From contig OX578137.1 of assembly GCA_951213105.1 (NCBI GenBank), positions 55,670,236 to 55,734,235 of the forward strand: a DNA stretch of 64,000 nucleotides, written 5' to 3'. Each line of letters starts with the position of its first letter. Positions within the stretch are counted from its first letter, which is position 1. This document shows, in pieces, positions 1 to 11,875 of the stretch. The notes beneath the pieces were generated by a model. That model searched no databases, was not told the origin of the DNA, and was given only the letters and a program-made list of their open reading frames with translations. Made by a program: the position numbers and the translations under genes. The stretch comes from Amaurobius ferox (taxonomy: Eukaryota > Arthropoda > Arachnida > Araneae > Amaurobiidae).

Positions 1-519
1 TCAAATTCTTTTATTACACTTCGCCACTGGTGGAAGGTCGTTTTGTTTTCGGATTTAATTGCAGGGATAGTCAAAAACATATTATTCATATATAAAGAGC
101 AGTATTATAGTTTTATGTCGCGTATGACATCAGATATAGAAAACAGAGCTGATTATTGAACTCGTGTAGATAAAAGTAAGGAGTTAAAACTTCATATAAA
201 GATACCGCCAATATCGTTTAAAATAATAATTTAGATGCCGCTAAGATAAGTGGTCCTGCAGTGTATACATTTCTATGTATAAATTTCTAAAATATTTATT
301 TAAACTGTCAATTTTGTAAAAATAAATTATTAGCGTAATGCAAAGTAGAACTGAAACAATAAAGAATATTCCTAAGTTTTCAAAATCCGGCATTTTCCCA
401 AAGACCGGTACGGTCCAAAATTTGGCGAGTGTTATGGCGCCAATTGTCTTACTGCGCCCGATGTTTTTAAAATGCATCTGTAGCTTATAGAAAGGCATTT
501 CATGTAATTTTTTTGCAAA
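1..519. other. AT-rich sequence, nothing recognised
   Basis: No coding region or known element is visible. A stretch near 126-165 (around a 'tatgacatcagata' core) recurs in diverged form near 2628-2670, so part of this segment belongs to an unnamed interspersed repeat. Confidence 0.4.
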
Positions 520-2262
520 TCTATATATACTAATTGCCAAGTGTCCGTCTGTCCGTCTGTCTGTCTGTCTGTCTGTTGTCTGTCACGCTTTTTTCAGGCA
601 CTTCCCGAATAGATAGAGACTTGCAATTTGGTACACGGCTCGGTCGTTCGATAAAACCCCCTGGAAAAATCGAATTTTCCGAAAACGTTCTATAGAGGGG
701 GTGCCCCACACCAAAACGTTCGAACAGTGAAAAGATGGGAAAGCATACTTTGCGATGAGATAGAGTCTTCAAATTTGGTGTATAGGTAAATCATTCGAAA
801 GGAAGAAAGTGGGCAATTTCAGAATTCCAATATTTTCTACTTAAAGGGGGTGCCGCACACCAAAACGTTCGAAAAGTGAAATGATAAGAAAGCATGCTTT
901 GCGAAGAGATAGAAACTTCAAATTCGGTGTATGGGTATATCGTTCGAAAAGAAGAAAATGTACAATTTCAGATTTCCAATATTTTCTACTTAAAGGGGTG
1001 CCGCATACTAAAACGTTCGATTTACCGAATAAATGGGAAAAAGTGCCATTAAAATTTGATAGAGGCTTAAAATTTAGTATATGGGCTAATAATTTGACGA
1101 AAACACCCAAGACGAATACAGTTTTTCAAAAATGTTCATTTAAGGGGGTGCTCCAGAGTAAAACGTTCGAAAAGTCAATAGATAAAAAAACCATGCTTTG
1201 GAATGAGATAGAGATATCAAAGTTGGTGTAAAGGTAGATAGTTTGAAAGGAAGAAAGTGCACAATTTCAGATTACCAATATTTTCTACTTTAGGGGGTGC
1301 CGCACACCAAAATGTTCGATTTTCGGAATAAAGGAGAAACGCTCCTTTAAAAACGTGATAGAGGCTTTATATTTGGTATATGGGCGAATCGTCTCATAGA
1401 AATCACAAAAAGAATAGAGTTTTTAAAAAATGTATAGTTAAGGGGGTGGGTACTCCACACAAAAGCATGCGAAAGATGAAATGCTAGAAAAGCATGCTTC
1501 ACGATGAGATAGACTTCAAATTTGGTGTACGGGTAAAAAGGTGGAAAGGAAGAAAGTGTGCAATTTCAGTCTTCCAACATTTGCTATTGTAGGGGGGTGC
1601 CGATCACTAAAATGTTAGATTTGCCGAACAAATGAAAAACGCCTCCTTTGCAGTGTGATAGAAGCTTGAAATTTAGTATATGGGCTAACCATTTGACAAA
1701 AAAACCAAACATGAATACAGTTTGACAAAAATGTTCATTAACGCGGTGTTATACAGAAAAACGTTCGAAAGGTGAAGTGATAGAAAAAACATGCTTCTCG
1801 ATAGAATAGAGACTTCAAATTTGGTGTACGGGTAGATAGTTTGAAAGGAAGAAAGCCTGAAATTTCAGATTTCCAATATTTGCTACATTAAGGGGTGCCG
1901 CACACTAATATGTTCGATTTTTCGAATAAATGAGGCAAGCTTCTTTTTAAATGTTACACAGGCTTGATATTCGGTATATGGACCAATCATCTGATAAAAA
2001 ACCCAAGACCAAGAAAGTTTTTCAAAAATGTTCATTTATGGGTGTGCTTCACAGAAAAACATTCCAAATGAGAAATACTAATATAGGGGTGCCTCGGGAT
2101 GAGATAGACTTTAATGTGGTGTACGGGTAAATAATTCGAAAGGAAGAAATGCGGAAATTTAGTTTCCCAATATTTTCTTCTTTAGGGGGTTCTGCACACC
2201 AAAATATTCGATTTGTCGAATAAATGTGAAACGCGAATTATTAAAAAATTTACATTATTCAG
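520..2262 (+). mobile_element. Helitron-like 5' end followed by a ~150-bp tandem module array
   Basis: At 519/520 the sequence reads A|TCTATATATACTAATTG, the A|TC start typical of Helitrons, followed by a TCTG tract (541-580). From about 600 to 2120 a motif of the form AATTTGGTRTAYGGG recurs about every 149 bp (near 601, 773, 923, 1072, 1214, 1370, 1521, 1668, 1818, 1968, 2114). Alternate modules are more alike, giving a ~300-bp higher-order period, also marked by 'GGGGGTGC...AAACGTTCGA'. No 3' hairpin plus CTRR end was found, so the element is open-ended. Open frames here (for example 881-1231) are read-throughs of the array, not genes. Confidence 0.55.
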
Positions 2263-3310
2263 GGGTTGCTTATTGCGAGACCGTTGATTTTCAACGAGTA
2301 ATCGGCTAGTTTAATACTATTCTAACAATTTAAAACACTCAACTTATTTTTTTTTCAATACTGGTTAGTTATACTCACAATTAGGGAACACTTAATTTAA
2401 AAATATTCCAAAATACACTTACAAAATACTATGCCTTTCTGTTGTGTCAACTAACAATAGAAACTACTTTACTAACACTAGCGACACCTACATATAATTC
2501 TGAAAGCAATATGGCATTTCCAAGCGTTTCACCAAGAAGAGTTTATCTCCTACTTTGTAACTCCATGATTGGGCTCATGTTTAACTTATTTATAACAATA
2601 GAGAATTCTGGAGCTTTACGTTAAGTATGACATCAGATACTGAAAACGAAGGTGGATATTGGACTCATTTTTAATTTATTTACAACAATGGATATTGTAG
2701 TATCTCATTTTGTGTTGTGGCTACGCAAACAGTGGTTGAGTGCTGTCTTTTATTACAGTAGAAGATATTCCAGGACAAAACCGGTTTTTTAAATTACTTA
2801 CGGGCAGAATACAATCAGGCCTCACTAGTTTATCATAAATATCTTAAAATAAAAGATTAACGCACGTGCGGTCAGTTTTCGAATGCAAATATCGTATGCT
2901 TGCTTGCTACGTTTTGCAACACCTGGGATAAAAAGCATATAAATTTCGGGTTTGAGTAAGAAAATACGCCATTTTCATCCTACGAAGGTCAAATTTGAGA
3001 GGATGTATTGTTTCAAAAGGCGATAGCACCCAAGTAGAACGCGCTAAATGTATCTAATGGCAGATCGAAATATTTTTTGTAAAATAGAAAGGTAAGTTTG
3101 AGTCAAACGCACGTGTGCTCCGTGCCAGACAGATATATTTCAGCAGTGCCATTTTGCGGATAGCTCAAACTTCTGCTAATGTCATAAAACTACAAAAACT
3201 GCGTGCAAAGCAACATGCAAGACAAAACCAATACTGTTATTTTCCCACTATTAATTTTATGTTGTATGTCACTTTTAATGTTATGGTTTTATTTTTACTT
3301 TATCATAATA
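2263..3310. other. AT-rich sequence, nothing recognised
   Basis: No supported gene. Contains a short internal duplication (around 2576-2610 and 2662-2690) and the diverged second copy of the 126-165 repeat. Small open frames at 2442 and 3115 have no recognisable product and unremarkable composition. Confidence 0.4.
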
Positions 3311-3850
3311 TCTATGTATATAAAGAAGAAAAATATGTATGTATGTATGTATGATCCAACATGACGAGAAAACGGCTGAACGGAATTTGATGAAATTTAG
3401 TGGGTAGTATTGAAAGAGCCCCCCCCCCCTCCCCCCATAAATTTACTTCAAGTTTCGAGTTTCTAAGATTAGGGGTTGTCGAGATATTAATGAAATACAA
3501 AACTTTCATTTGTCTCATCATCACGGGAGAACAGCTGCACCGAATTTAATGAAATTTTGTAGGTAGCATTAAAATAGCTTCCGACAGATTTAGCGCTAAG
3601 TTTCAAGTTTCTAAGACCAGGGGTTGTCGAGATATTAATGGAAAACGAAACTTTTCCTAGGCGTTCTACTCTCTAACTCCATGATTCCCAACGAAAAAGG
3701 TTGGAAATCGTAGGTTTAAAACGTGAAAGTCAATTAAATCTCTTGAGTTTTGTGGGAATTTATTGAATGTATTAGTCACTTTTGAAAATCTCAGGTTTGA
3801 AATATGAATTTAAATGGAAACTCTATCACCTATCTATTACATAATGCAAT
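3311..3850 (+). mobile_element. Helitron 5' fragment (same family as 9124)
   Basis: A|TC start at 3310/3311, a TATG tract, then two modules carrying 'ACGGCTGAACGGAATTTGAT' and a second near-copy about 159 bp later, each followed by 'TTGTCGAGATATTAATG'. These match the 5' part of the Helitrons at 9124 and 11876. The 3' part is missing; from about 3836 the sequence switches to a short R2-like piece ('ATAATGCAATGAATTTACT'). Confidence 0.6.
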
Positions 3851-3898
3851 GAATTTACTTCTTTCACAGCGAAAAAACAATGTATAAGATTCACGGCC

Positions 3899-3974
3899 CT
3901 ATATGTTCCTGTGAAAGCCACAGGCCGTCCGACTCGTCCAGAGGACTTGGAGTATCTATCTATATGTTCCTGTG
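3899..3974 (+). mobile_element. R4a: 46-bp micro-insert with 15-bp target-site duplication
   Basis: A 46-bp block (3914-3959) whose core is CCGTCCGACTCGTCCAGAGG is flanked by identical 15-mers CTATATGTTCCTGTG at 3899-3913 and 3960-3974. The same core occurs at 20998 and 44295. The perfect flanking duplication indicates insertion, not a chance repeat. Confidence 0.7.
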
Positions 3975-4307
3975 TAATTTTTATCAGAGTCTTGCATCGT
4001 AAATCTCGAACAAAGCCGGTTAATCACTGCTAGTAGAATTAGTACAGAGAAAGTATGGTTTTCACGAAAATTTTAGATTTCGAGATTTGATGCCAATATT
4101 TTCATGATTCATCACCACATCCAAAACACGTTATCATTATTTTTAGAGCGATGGTCTTGTGTCTGTCTGTGGTCGATTTCTTGCTGTCACACATATTTTT
4201 GGATTTTCGCCAAACTTTGTATACGAATTTGTTAGCGAAACAACTAGAACTAAATGGACTTTATTTAAATTAGAGCGAGAACATTGAAATTCATTCCACA
4301 TTTTATA
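3975..4307. other. AT-rich sequence, nothing recognised
   Basis: No gene or named repeat is seen between the micro-insert and the first R2 copy. A short 'TGTGTCTGTCTGTGGTCGAT' stretch near 4160 hints at another decayed Helitron-like head. Confidence 0.3.
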
Positions 4308-5258
4308 TTACTTTCCTTGTATACAATAATGTATAAGGAAAGTATTGTGACGGGATCGAAAATTCGAATTGGAGTTTCCGATGAGAGAGCACGTTTCAAG
4401 CATCCCTGATCACGAATCGAACAATTTTGAAGTGATATCTGTCTCTCTGTGTGTGAGGGGGGGGTGCAGTGAGCTTGTGGAGACGATAGCTGACGAACGA
4501 ATGGACCGATTCGAGCGAAATTTGGTACAAAAATTACAATCCATAAACACTGGAAGCCTATTGTTTTTATACGCAATCGAATGTTCAAAACCACCTAAAT
4601 GTTCGAATGAAATTTTGAAAAAATCGTCAAAAAATCATAACCTCTAATAAAGTTACGCAAATAGACATATCTTATGTAATTTCTCATTAGAAAACGACTG
4701 ATATAATTTTTAGAACACTAACATGAACCGTTCCCGAGATATTGCACATTTTTCAAAAAAATTATCAAAAAGTCATATAAAATAAAAAAAAATATTTCCT
4801 ATTGAGAAACATGTTCACTTTCCATATGTAATACGATGCGATAAATTTGGTGACATCATTCTAGTGGATCTAGCTCGTTCCATTCATGAAAAAAGATACT
4901 TTGAGTAATACTTTTATATTTGAACGCCAATAGTCATTTATCTGCAGTAAGAATAACTTATTTCTCCGTCCATAACGCTTGGCGCGACTGGCGAATTGAG
5001 CGGCGAGACTGACGCTTGGCGAATTTGTTGGAATGTCGCCAACTTTTTAAAATGCTGCTAAATTAACGAAAAACTCGCCAAATGGATTAAAATGAAGCTA
5101 AATCAGTGAAGATGACGACTCATTGACGAAAATTCAATATCTTGGAAAGAATAAAAATATCTACTATAAAAATAATCTATTTTTTTTTTTACTGTAAAAG
5201 TAGTAAATTCATTGTATTATATAAGGAAAGTCATGTGTTGCCCACATCAGATATTTTT
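4308..5258 (+). mobile_element. R2 copy a, full length
   Basis: The head begins with a hairpin (ACTTTCCTTGTATA...TATAAGGAAAGT, 4310-4345), then a TG/TCTG-rich stretch and 'GGACCGATTCGAGCGAAATT'. The middle holds 'GAGATATTGCACATTTTT' and a GGCG/CGCC-rich island (about 4980-5100). The tail is TATAAGGAAAGTCATGTG followed by TTGCCCACATCAGA, a small hairpin (ATGTG/CACAT). No coding capacity; the two frames at 4265-4647 are shadows. Confidence 0.75.
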
Positions 5259-5612
5259 CTTAACATGCCAGCATAGGACAAAATTTGACATGATTAAGCA
5301 TAAGTTGTTATTTATGGCTCAATAATCACGGAGCGTAACAGTTTCAATCATTGTAGTGAAAAATAACCACGACACAACTTTTGTGTTCGTGAGGTCATTA
5401 CCCCCCCCCCCCCGCCCCCCTGTGTGGGCAAGTCACCCCCACTCGAAGGAGTACAGTGAACTCGCTAATCATACTATAGAAATGATCCTATGAAGTATGA
5501 GAAGGAAGTACAGTGTCGAACTTGATATTAGTCAAAATATTTTTTTAAGATCTTTAAATCCAAGGGTATTTTGTTATAAATATTATCATTCGGACCAACG
5601 ATACAGGTTTGT
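5259..5612. repeat. Spacer with poly-C run
   Basis: Between two R2 copies. It contains a 13-14 base cytosine run (about 5401-5414) and no gene. A similar C run lies at about 3421-3436. Confidence 0.5.
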
Positions 5613-6524
5613 TTAAAAAAAATCTGATGTGGACAACACATGACTTTCCTTATATAATGCAATTAATTTACTGCTTTTACAGTAAAACAATAGGTTTTCT
5701 TTGAGTAGATACTTATATTCTTTCCAAGATATTGAATTTTCGACAATTAGTAATCATTTTCATTGATTTAGCGTAATTTTATATCCATTTGGCAAGATTT
5801 TCGTTAATTTGGCACCATTTAAAAAAGCCACCAAATTAGCGACATTCCGTCAAATTCATCGCCAAAATCTCGCCAAGCGTTATGGACAGAGAAATTATTT
5901 ATTCTTATAGCAGATAAATGACTAATGGCGTTCAAATGCAAAAGTATTACTCAAAGTATCTTTTCTCATGAATGGAACGAGCTAGGTCCACGAGAATGAT
6001 GTCACCAAATTTATCGCATGATATTACATACGAAACGTGAACATGTTTCGCAACAGTTAATTTTTTTTTTAATTTATGGCATTTTTTGATAAATTTGTTT
6101 GAAAAATGTGCTATATCTCGAGAACAGTTCATGCTAGCGTTCTAAAGTTTATGTCAATCGTTTTCTAAGGAAAAATTACATCAGAAATGTCTATTTGCGT
6201 AACTTTATTAAAGGTTTTGATTTTTTGATGATTTTTTCAAAATTTCACTCGAAAATTTGAGGGGTTCTGAACATTGGATTCCGTTTAAAAACAATAGGCT
6301 TCCAGCATTCACGGATTGTGATTTTTGTGCGAAATTTTATTTGAATGGCTCCAATCGTTCGTGAGATATCGTCACCACAGACTCGCTGACACACACACAC
6401 ACACAGACATCACTTCAAAAATATTTGATTCGTGATCAGACATGCTTGAAACGTGCTCTCCCGTGGAAAACTCGAATTCGAATTTTCGACCCCGTCACAA
6501 TACTTTCCTTATACATTATGTATA
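5613..6524 (-). mobile_element. R2 copy b, inverted, head hairpin broken
   Basis: Reverse orientation: tail (AATCTGATGTGGACAACACA) at left, head at right. The head hairpin ends abruptly at 'CATTATGTATA' and continues straight into the interior of another R2 in the opposite direction (copy c), so the closing arm GGAAAGT is lost. Confidence 0.7.
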
Positions 6525-7033
6525 TGGAACCGTTCTCGAGATATTGCATATTTTTCAAAAAACTTATAATATAAAATAAAAAAAAATATTTCTTATTAAG
6601 AAACATGTTCAATTTTCATATGTAATACCATGCGATAAATTGGGTGACATCATTCTCGTGGATCTATATCGTTCCATTCATTAAAAAATATATTTTGAGT
6701 AATACTTTTGTATTTGAACGCCAATAGTCATTTATCTGCTGTAAGAATAACTTAATTATCCATCCATGACGCTTGACGAGATTTTGGCGATGAATTTGGC
6801 GGAATGTCGCCAACTTGGCGACATTTATAATTGGCGCCAAATCAACAAAAATCTCGCCAAATTGATAAAAATGACGCTAAACCTATGAAAATGAAGACTA
6901 ATTGTCGAAAATTCAATATCTTGGAAATAATATAAGTATCTACTATAAGAGAAACCTATTTTTTTACTGTAAAAGTAGAAAATTAATTGCATTATATAAA
7001 GAAAGTCATGTGTTGCCCACATCAGATTTTTTT
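6525..7033 (+). mobile_element. R2 copy c, 5'-truncated
   Basis: Starts inside R2 at 'GGAACCGTTCTCGAGATATT' and runs to a normal tail ending TTGCCCACATCAGATTTTTT. Together with copy b it forms an inverted dimer joined through truncated heads. Confidence 0.7.
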
Positions 7034-7050
7034 AAGCTATGTCACTGCTA

Positions 7051-8044
7051 TTACTTTCCTTATATACAATAATGTATAAGGAAAGTATTGTTACAGTGTG
7101 GAAAATTCAAAGTCGGGTTTTCGACGGGAGAGCACGTTTCAAGCATCCCTGATCACGAATCGAACATTTTTGAAGTGATGTTTGTGTGTGTGTGTCAGTG
7201 ACTCTGTGGAGACGATAACTGACGAACGAATGGACCGATTCGAAGGAAATTTGGTACAAAAATTACAATCCGTAAACGCTGGAAGCCTATTGTTTTTATA
7301 CGCAATCGCATGTTCAGAACTCTCCTAAATTTTCGAGTAAATTTGTGAAAAAATCGTCAAAAAATCAAAATCTGTAATAAAGTTACGCAAATAGACATGT
7401 CTTATGTAATATTGTATTAGAAAGCGATTGACGTAAATTTCAGAACGCTAACATGAACCGTTCTCGAGATATTGCACATTTAAAAGAAATATCAAAAAAT
7501 CATATAAAATAAAAAATATATATTTCCTATTGAGAAACATGTTCACTTTTCATATATAGTACCATGCGATAAATTTGATGACATCATTCTCATGGATCTA
7601 GCTCGATCCATTCATGAAAAAAGATACTTTGAGTAATACTTTTGTATTTGAACTCCAATAGTCATTTATCTGCTGTAAGAATAATTTATTTCTTCGTTCA
7701 TAACGCTTGGCGAGATTTGGGTGACGAATTTGGTGGAATGTTGCCAACTTGGCGACTTTTTTAAATGTTGCTAAATTAACGAAAAACTCGCCAAATGGAT
7801 AAAAATGTCGCTAAATCAATGACGACTCAGTGATGATGGTGACATAGAAAATGTCGATTCGTTGACGAAAATTCAATATCTTGAAAAGAATATAAATAAC
7901 TACTATAAAAATAATCTATTTTTACTTTCTTATTATATAAAGAAAGTCATGTGCTGCCCACGTCAGATTTTTTTTACTGTAAAAGTAGTAAATTCATTGA
8001 ATTATGTAAGGAAAGTCATGTGCTGCCCACATCAGATTTTTTTT
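7051..8044 (+). mobile_element. R2 copy d with duplicated tail
   Basis: Complete head hairpin from 7053 and the standard interior. The tail is present twice, 7930-7974 and 7975-8044, each with GAAAGTCATGTGCTGCCCAC. The 63-codon frame at 7862 is a read-through of these tails. Confidence 0.7.
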
Positions 8045-9123
8045 ATAATTTGACGTCAAATAATGCGTCAATAGTCATTTGTTTTATGATATAGTAATTA
8101 AATATCATGGTATATTGATGAGGTCATTTAAACCATATTGATGCGATAAATCATATGGTTTGGAGTAGTAAGCTGCCAAAAGCGCTAAATTTCAATTTGC
8201 ATAATGTTAATTAAAACCCGAAAATACTAATGGATCTTGTGAGCAATTTTTTCAATGCGAGACAAGTAAGGTCATATTATTACACTATGTATAAAAAGTC
8301 ATGTTCTGTCCACATTACATAGCTTTCATTTCAATCTGAAGAAGGTGACACATGTGGTAAGTCATCCTTAAGACTTCTACTTTTCATTCCATTTCATGTC
8401 TTATTTATTGAAGATAAAGAAACAGCTCTGTTACTCGACAAGCTTTATGTTTGTTCTTGGTATGCTTGTTCTCGTACCTTTTATTTGAATCATGAATCAA
8501 ATTCTCCGTACAAAGATTATACCCAAAATGGTGCATTATTCCATTTGTGTGAATTTCTTTTCAACTGTACTCAAGTATGGAGATATTCATTCAAACATAT
8601 CCCCACGTACAAAAAACGAACAAAACTGCTTAGTTCTAAGAGTGCTGTACTTAAATGTATTAGTTTTCGTGAAAGTAAAGACTTTGTAATACACACTAAT
8701 AGACATGAAAGAAAGAATAAAAGTCTTTTTCACTTGCATTCTTAGAAATTCTCTTTGTATGAACTGAAATAGCTGTTGTATTAGAAAAAAAAAGTTCTGT
8801 ATAGAAAAGGTCTTCCTCGTGTTTGAAATTCGAAGATTCCATTCATAAAATTAGGAGGAATTTATCTTATAACTTACATTGTCACTCTACATTAAATATT
8901 TGCAAATAGTCACTTGGATGGTGTCTGTCCTCCCGGTAACATCCCATTATCATTACAATAGTGACTTCAGCGTAGCTATTTCCAGCTTCAATTGCTAAAT
9001 TGCTATTTACTGCTCCAATTGCTAAATTGCTATAATTTACTAAAAAGTTGTATTCACTGCTTTTTAGCAATTAATATTGTAGTAACACTGAATATTTTGC
9101 TATTACCATTTTCAGTGATTTAA
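8045..9123. other. Unassigned AT-rich sequence
   Basis: No recognisable gene or named repeat. Overlapping frames of 86 and 65 codons start at 8485 and 8492; neither has a recognisable motif and I do not support them as genes. Near 8980-9020 there is a short direct repeat around 'CAATTGCTAAATTGCTAT'. Confidence 0.35.
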
Positions 9124-9690
9124 TCTATAAAAATAAAATTGAAAATCTGTCTGTCTGTCTGTCTGTCTGTCCCATCATCACAGGAGAACGGCTGAACCGA
9201 ATTTGATGTAATTCGGTAGATAGCCTGGAAATAGCCCCACTTAAAATTTAGGCCATGAAATAATTTGCTACGGCCAGTGGTTCTTCAGATATTAGTAAAA
9301 AAACGAAACTTTCGTTTGTCGCATCATCGCGAGAGAACGGCTAAACCGAATTTAATGAAATTTGGTGGATAGCCTTGAAATAGGCCCCCACAGATTTGGT
9401 CCAAGTTTCGGTTTTCTATGACCAAGGGTTGTCGAGATACTAATGAAAAACGGTACTTTTTCCTTCCAGTTCTACTCTCTAACTCCGTGGTTTATCCAAA
9501 CGGAAAGGATGAAAATCGTTTGTTTGAAACGTCCACTTGAATTAAAACTTTATTTCTGACTTTTATGGAAGATTTTTCGCGCAAATTAGTCACTATCTGA
9601 AAGCATGAATTGTTTGAAACATGAATTTAAATGGGAAAATCTATCTCCAAGCTTATTTTTCACAAGCATTTACTGAACAATGAAAAGTAT

Positions 9691-10926
9691 AACAAGAAAG
9701 ATGAATCATGCTTAAAGCATTGATTATGAAACACTTTCCAACTTCAATGCAATTTTATTTAAAAAAGTCGAAAATGCAATATATTCCTCGGTAATATTTT
9801 AAAACTTATCACAATACTACATTGATTTATTATATTTGAAACCTTAAACCTTCATCGAAAAAAATTAACTTCATTCAAATGACGGCATTAAAGTATAAAT
9901 TGCCTGGTTTAAACATCTCTAAAATGTAATACATTCCTTGGTAATAATTTTAGAATTATCATAATACTACGATAATTTATTATATTTGAAAACTTCATCG
10001 AAAACAACTGAAATTCATTCAAATGACGTCATAAAAAAATAACACGCCTGGCTCTCTCTATAAAAGCAACATTTCATTCATAAATAATTCCCCCATTCAT
10101 GTCTTTCATCACAATACTATAAAAATTTATTTTATTTAAAAATTAAGACCATTGAGCTACAAATAAGTAAGCTCTATTCGTTAAACTTCATCGAAAAATA
10201 TCGTCCTTCTCTTTCTAAAATCAATGAATATTTCATTCATATCAGCTAAGCAGACTCCATGGACTATTTGATTTTGTGTAAAAGAATTACAGCGATTCTA
10301 ATACAACTCATTCTACATATTTTGTTGTTTACATTTTACATAGGTGAAAAATAGGCTTAATATTAGAAATAATCAAATTTAGATGAGCATTTAAACTGGA
10401 ATATATTGTCATTTCGTTGTTTCCGTATGTAGATGCACAGAATTTAGACAAAAATAAAGTAGTTTTAGGACGGATACAACACTCAATATGAATTAAAAAG
10501 AACTTTAAAAATCACGATTTTGACACAAGATGGATGCCATATATCATTTTGAAGTGGGTCATGTGATCGTTTCATATCATGGACACGTGATCGCTTCATA
10601 TAAGAGGTGTTATTATTATTTTAATTTTTATTTAAAAAACTACTGAATATATTTCGCTGAATTTTTTTTTATATATTTTACGGAACCATTTGAATATTGC
10701 CTAAAATTTTCGAAGCAATTTGTGAATTTTAAATCCGCTTAAAAAATACTTGAAAAATTAGGTCCCATAGGGCTCAATGTATTCCATTTTTTCAACCCGG
10801 GTTCAATTCAAAACTAATTGGGTGATATTATTCATTTATATTCCCATAGGTCCTATAGACCGTCTGAACAACATACTAAAATTTCATTTTGATTAAGTCA
10901 TTTTTACGGCAGTTATCGTGCTAACG

Positions 10927-10976
<50 letters not shown>

Positions 10977-11025
10977 ATGAACAAAGTCATAAACACTTTT
11001 CAACTTTGTTGTAAAGTGTTAAAAA
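9691..11025 (-). mobile_element. R1 copy 1, complete, inserted in Helitron H1
   Basis: Tail at left (ACAAGAAAGATGAATCATGC), head at right: a GACA tract (10925-10977) then the hairpin AACACTTTTCAAC/GTTGTAAAGTGTT. H2 at about 12410-12440 carries the same flanking DNA without the insert ('GAAAAGTATAAAGAATTC'), which defines R1 as a discrete mobile unit of about 1.33 kb. No coding capacity. Confidence 0.8.
10024..10066 (+). promoter_or_regulatory. Conserved CRE-like palindrome plus TATA box inside R1
   Basis: TGACGTCA (10024-10031) lies 27 bp before TATAAAAG (10059-10066), with CACGCCTGGCTCTCTC between. The same arrangement recurs in R1 copies at about 15207, 13530 (reverse), 17560 (reverse), 51940 (reverse) and 53881; the 14867 unit keeps the CRE but its TATA box is altered to TATGAAAG. 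This is a plausible RNA polymerase II promoter; activity is not shown by sequence alone. Confidence 0.4.
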
Positions 11026-11875
11026 AATCAAAATGGTTATTTAATTTCACAGTTTATGAGGAAGATTCTATCTTATATCATGTTGCTCAGAAACGCAATT
11101 AAATTAAATATGTATGTTAATTTTAATTATTATTTTTTGGATTTAAATAATAAATAAATGGATGTAAAAATATATTTAGAAAAGAACAATTTGATTTTTC
11201 TTATAGCATTTTTGACTGCATAATATCAATTGCGGTTTTCAGGTTTAAACGTTATTATTATTGATATTTTCGGGAATTATTGATTCAGGGATTATTGATA
11301 TTTTCAAGTTATTATGCAATTGTTTTATTATGGCAAAAATTGTTCCAACTCATATATTGTACATTGTAGGAGTAATGTTCTTCAAATACACGGGTATATC
11401 TTCTAATCTACGACAATATAAGTAGTACAGGTATATTGGCAAATGTTTTGATATATATTGACATATATTGGAATCAATTACGATCTTCTGGTATAAAGAG
11501 CACGGAGGTTATTGATATTTTCAATTTATTACGTCATCTCTTTTATTTTGGCAAAGAATTTTGAGACTCATATTGCAATACGGGTAATCGTCTACTAACA
11601 CACTGGCATATTTTCTAATTTGCGACAATATTAGTACGGGGTTGCATATATTGATTCAATTTCTTTTTTTTTTGTTAATTTGTTTACAAAAGGGGCCAGA
11701 ATGTTTTATTCTTCAGATCTGCTCGTGAAGATAATATCGCACAGTGAGAACATATATTCTTAAACTTCTCTTTAGGAGCAATACATTTAATATTTTAACA
11801 GAATTTGCACATGATTGCGAATTATAAGTTTCTTTATATTATATACCCCGTACGAATGACGGGTATGCTGCTAGT

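Larger units (their letters stand above)
9124..11874 (+). mobile_element. Helitron H1 (non-autonomous), with nested R1
   Basis: The 5' end is A|TCTATAAAAATAAAATTG (9123/9124), then a CTGT tract and two ~149-bp modules with GGCTGAACCGAATTTGATG. The 3' end has a GC hairpin (CCCGT...ACGGG, 11847-11863) followed by TATGCTG and CTAG (11871-11874), then T. A|TC, a hairpin near the end, CTRR and a following T are classical Helitron features. No Rep/helicase gene is present. An R1 element (9691-11025) is inserted; without it H1 would be about 1.4 kb, similar to H2. Confidence 0.75.

Noticed and set aside
841..1231. Frames of 89 and 116 codons
   Set aside because: Open only because the ~150-bp array lacks stops in those frames; no recognisable domain.
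520..2262. CRISPR-like array
   Set aside because: Spacing is even but the repeat covers the whole unit with gradual divergence; no short repeats with unique spacers, and the genome is eukaryotic.
3899..3974. Hammerhead ribozyme in the R4 micro-insert
   Set aside because: The reverse complement has CTGGATGAG resembling CUGAUGAG, but it has an extra base and no CGAAA partner; not supportable.
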